From Thermoplasmata archaeon (GTDB lineage Archaea; Thermoplasmatota; Thermoplasmata; Thermoplasmatales; Thermoplasmataceae): a stretch of DNA of 6,822 nucleotides. The stretch spans positions 1 to 6,822 of the forward strand of contig JAJZNS010000059.1 in assembly GCA_021811635.1 (NCBI GenBank), in the 5' to 3' direction. The translations under genes and the position numbers were made by a program. The notes under the pieces were generated by a model. It ran no database searches. It was not told the origin of the DNA and saw nothing but the letters and a program-made list of their open reading frames with translations. The stretch's first letter is position 1. Every line of letters begins with the position of its first letter. Shown here piece by piece: positions 6,452-6,822 of this stretch.

Positions 6452-6822
6452 ATGCCAGAAACAGAACAGGATTCTACTGCAAAAAAATGTCAGGAATGCG
6501 GGTCCACTCATATCATACGTGATTACGAAAGGGGGGAACTGATTTGCAACGATTGCGGAATGGTCTTGGAGGACTCCTTCATAGATCAGGGGCCTGAATG
6601 GAGATCATTTGATTCAGATCAGGATGAAAGAAGGGCGCGAACCGGATCGCCAATGACGTTCCTTAGCCATGACAAGGGATTGGCAACCGAGATATCCTGG
6701 TCAAACAAAGATTACTACGGAAAGAGAATACCTCATAAAAACCGAGCTCAGATCTACAGGGTGCGAAAATGGCACCAGAGGATCAGGGTTAGCAATGCTG
6801 CCGAAAGGAATCTTTCACTTGC
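6452..6822 (+). CDS. tfb: Transcription initiation factor B (TFB/TFIIB), N-terminal part (3' end outside window)
   Basis: TFB joins TBP at the promoter, contacts the BRE and recruits RNA polymerase, so this is a core part of the archaeal transcription machinery. From ATG 6452 the frame is open to the window end (123 full codons). The N-terminal zinc ribbon has Cys13, Cys16, Cys32 and Cys35 (CQECG and CNDCG). Next come the B-reader/linker elements [19 protein letters not shown] and HDKGLATEI, which enter the polymerase cleft in TFB structures. The first cyclin fold then begins with [20 protein letters not shown]. The full protein is normally about 300 aa, so about 40% is present. A strong TATA box lies just upstream. 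Many archaea, including Thermoplasmatales, carry more than one tfb; which copy this is cannot be told. This gene is the firmest evidence that the window is archaeal. Confidence 0.97.
   Translation, partial: MPETEQDSTAKKCQECGSTHIIRDYERGELICNDCGMVLEDSFIDQGPEWRSFDSDQDERRARTGSPMTFLSHDKGLATEISWSNKDYYGKRIPHKNRAQIYRVRKWHQRIRVSNAAERNLSL

Noticed and set aside
6423..6452. Nine-codon reading frame (ATG...TAA) whose stop overlaps the tfb ATG, as a possible leader peptide
   Set aside because: Its ATG lies within the TATA box and upstream of the expected transcript start, so it is probably not transcribed with tfb.
1..6822. tRNA/rRNA genes, CRISPR repeats, insertion sequences, toxin-antitoxin or defence genes
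   Set aside because: Reading both strands, nearly all DNA is occupied by recognised metabolic or information-processing genes. The gaps (63, 65 and 99 bases) are too short or show only promoter-like sequence, and no long repeats were seen by eye.

Overview
The window most likely comes from a Thermoplasmata-type archaeon (Euryarchaeota), but the genus cannot be fixed from the sequence. The archaeal assignment rests on a transcription factor B gene at the right edge, AT-rich TATA/BRE promoters placed 25-30 bp before start codons (so transcripts are leaderless or nearly so), and an archaeal SbcD/Mre11-related phosphoesterase. It is also supported by an M. kandleri-like glutamyl-tRNA reductase and heavy use of AGG/AGA (Arg) and ATA (Ile) codons. 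Aerobic tyrosine breakdown in such a background fits the oxygen-using, acid-loving Thermoplasmatales. That last step is inference.

Left part (1-3909, all + strand): a compact set of tyrosine-degradation genes. The hpd gene (4-hydroxyphenylpyruvate dioxygenase) is cut by the window start. A short fumarylacetoacetase follows 6 bases after its stop, and hmgA (homogentisate 1,2-dioxygenase) 4 bases after that. These three look like one operon. After a 63-base gap with its own TATA-type promoter comes a class I/II aminotransferase that could make the 4-hydroxyphenylpyruvate used by Hpd. Together they cover tyrosine -> 4-hydroxyphenylpyruvate -> homogentisate -> maleylacetoacetate, and then fumarylacetoacetate -> fumarate + acetoacetate. 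The maleylacetoacetate isomerase step has no gene in the window.

Middle part (3875-5807): a calcineurin-like phosphoesterase (+) lies directly downstream of the aminotransferase. Its family-like N-terminus continues upstream of the first standard start codon and into the end of the aminotransferase gene. It converges with hemA (glutamyl-tRNA reductase, - strand), and the two coding regions overlap tail-to-tail by 95 bp.

Right part (5808-6822): hemA and a Nudix hydrolase gene (+) diverge from a short intergenic region with one AT-rich box. After the Nudix gene, a 99-base spacer holds a short T-run and a strong TATA box for tfb, which runs off the right edge.

Nothing here is a mobile element, CRISPR array, RNA gene or obvious defence system. 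The points most worth a second look are the homogentisate pathway with its missing isomerase, the unusual start of the phosphoesterase, the antisense coding overlap that supplies HemA's basic tail, and the shared hemA/Nudix promoter region.
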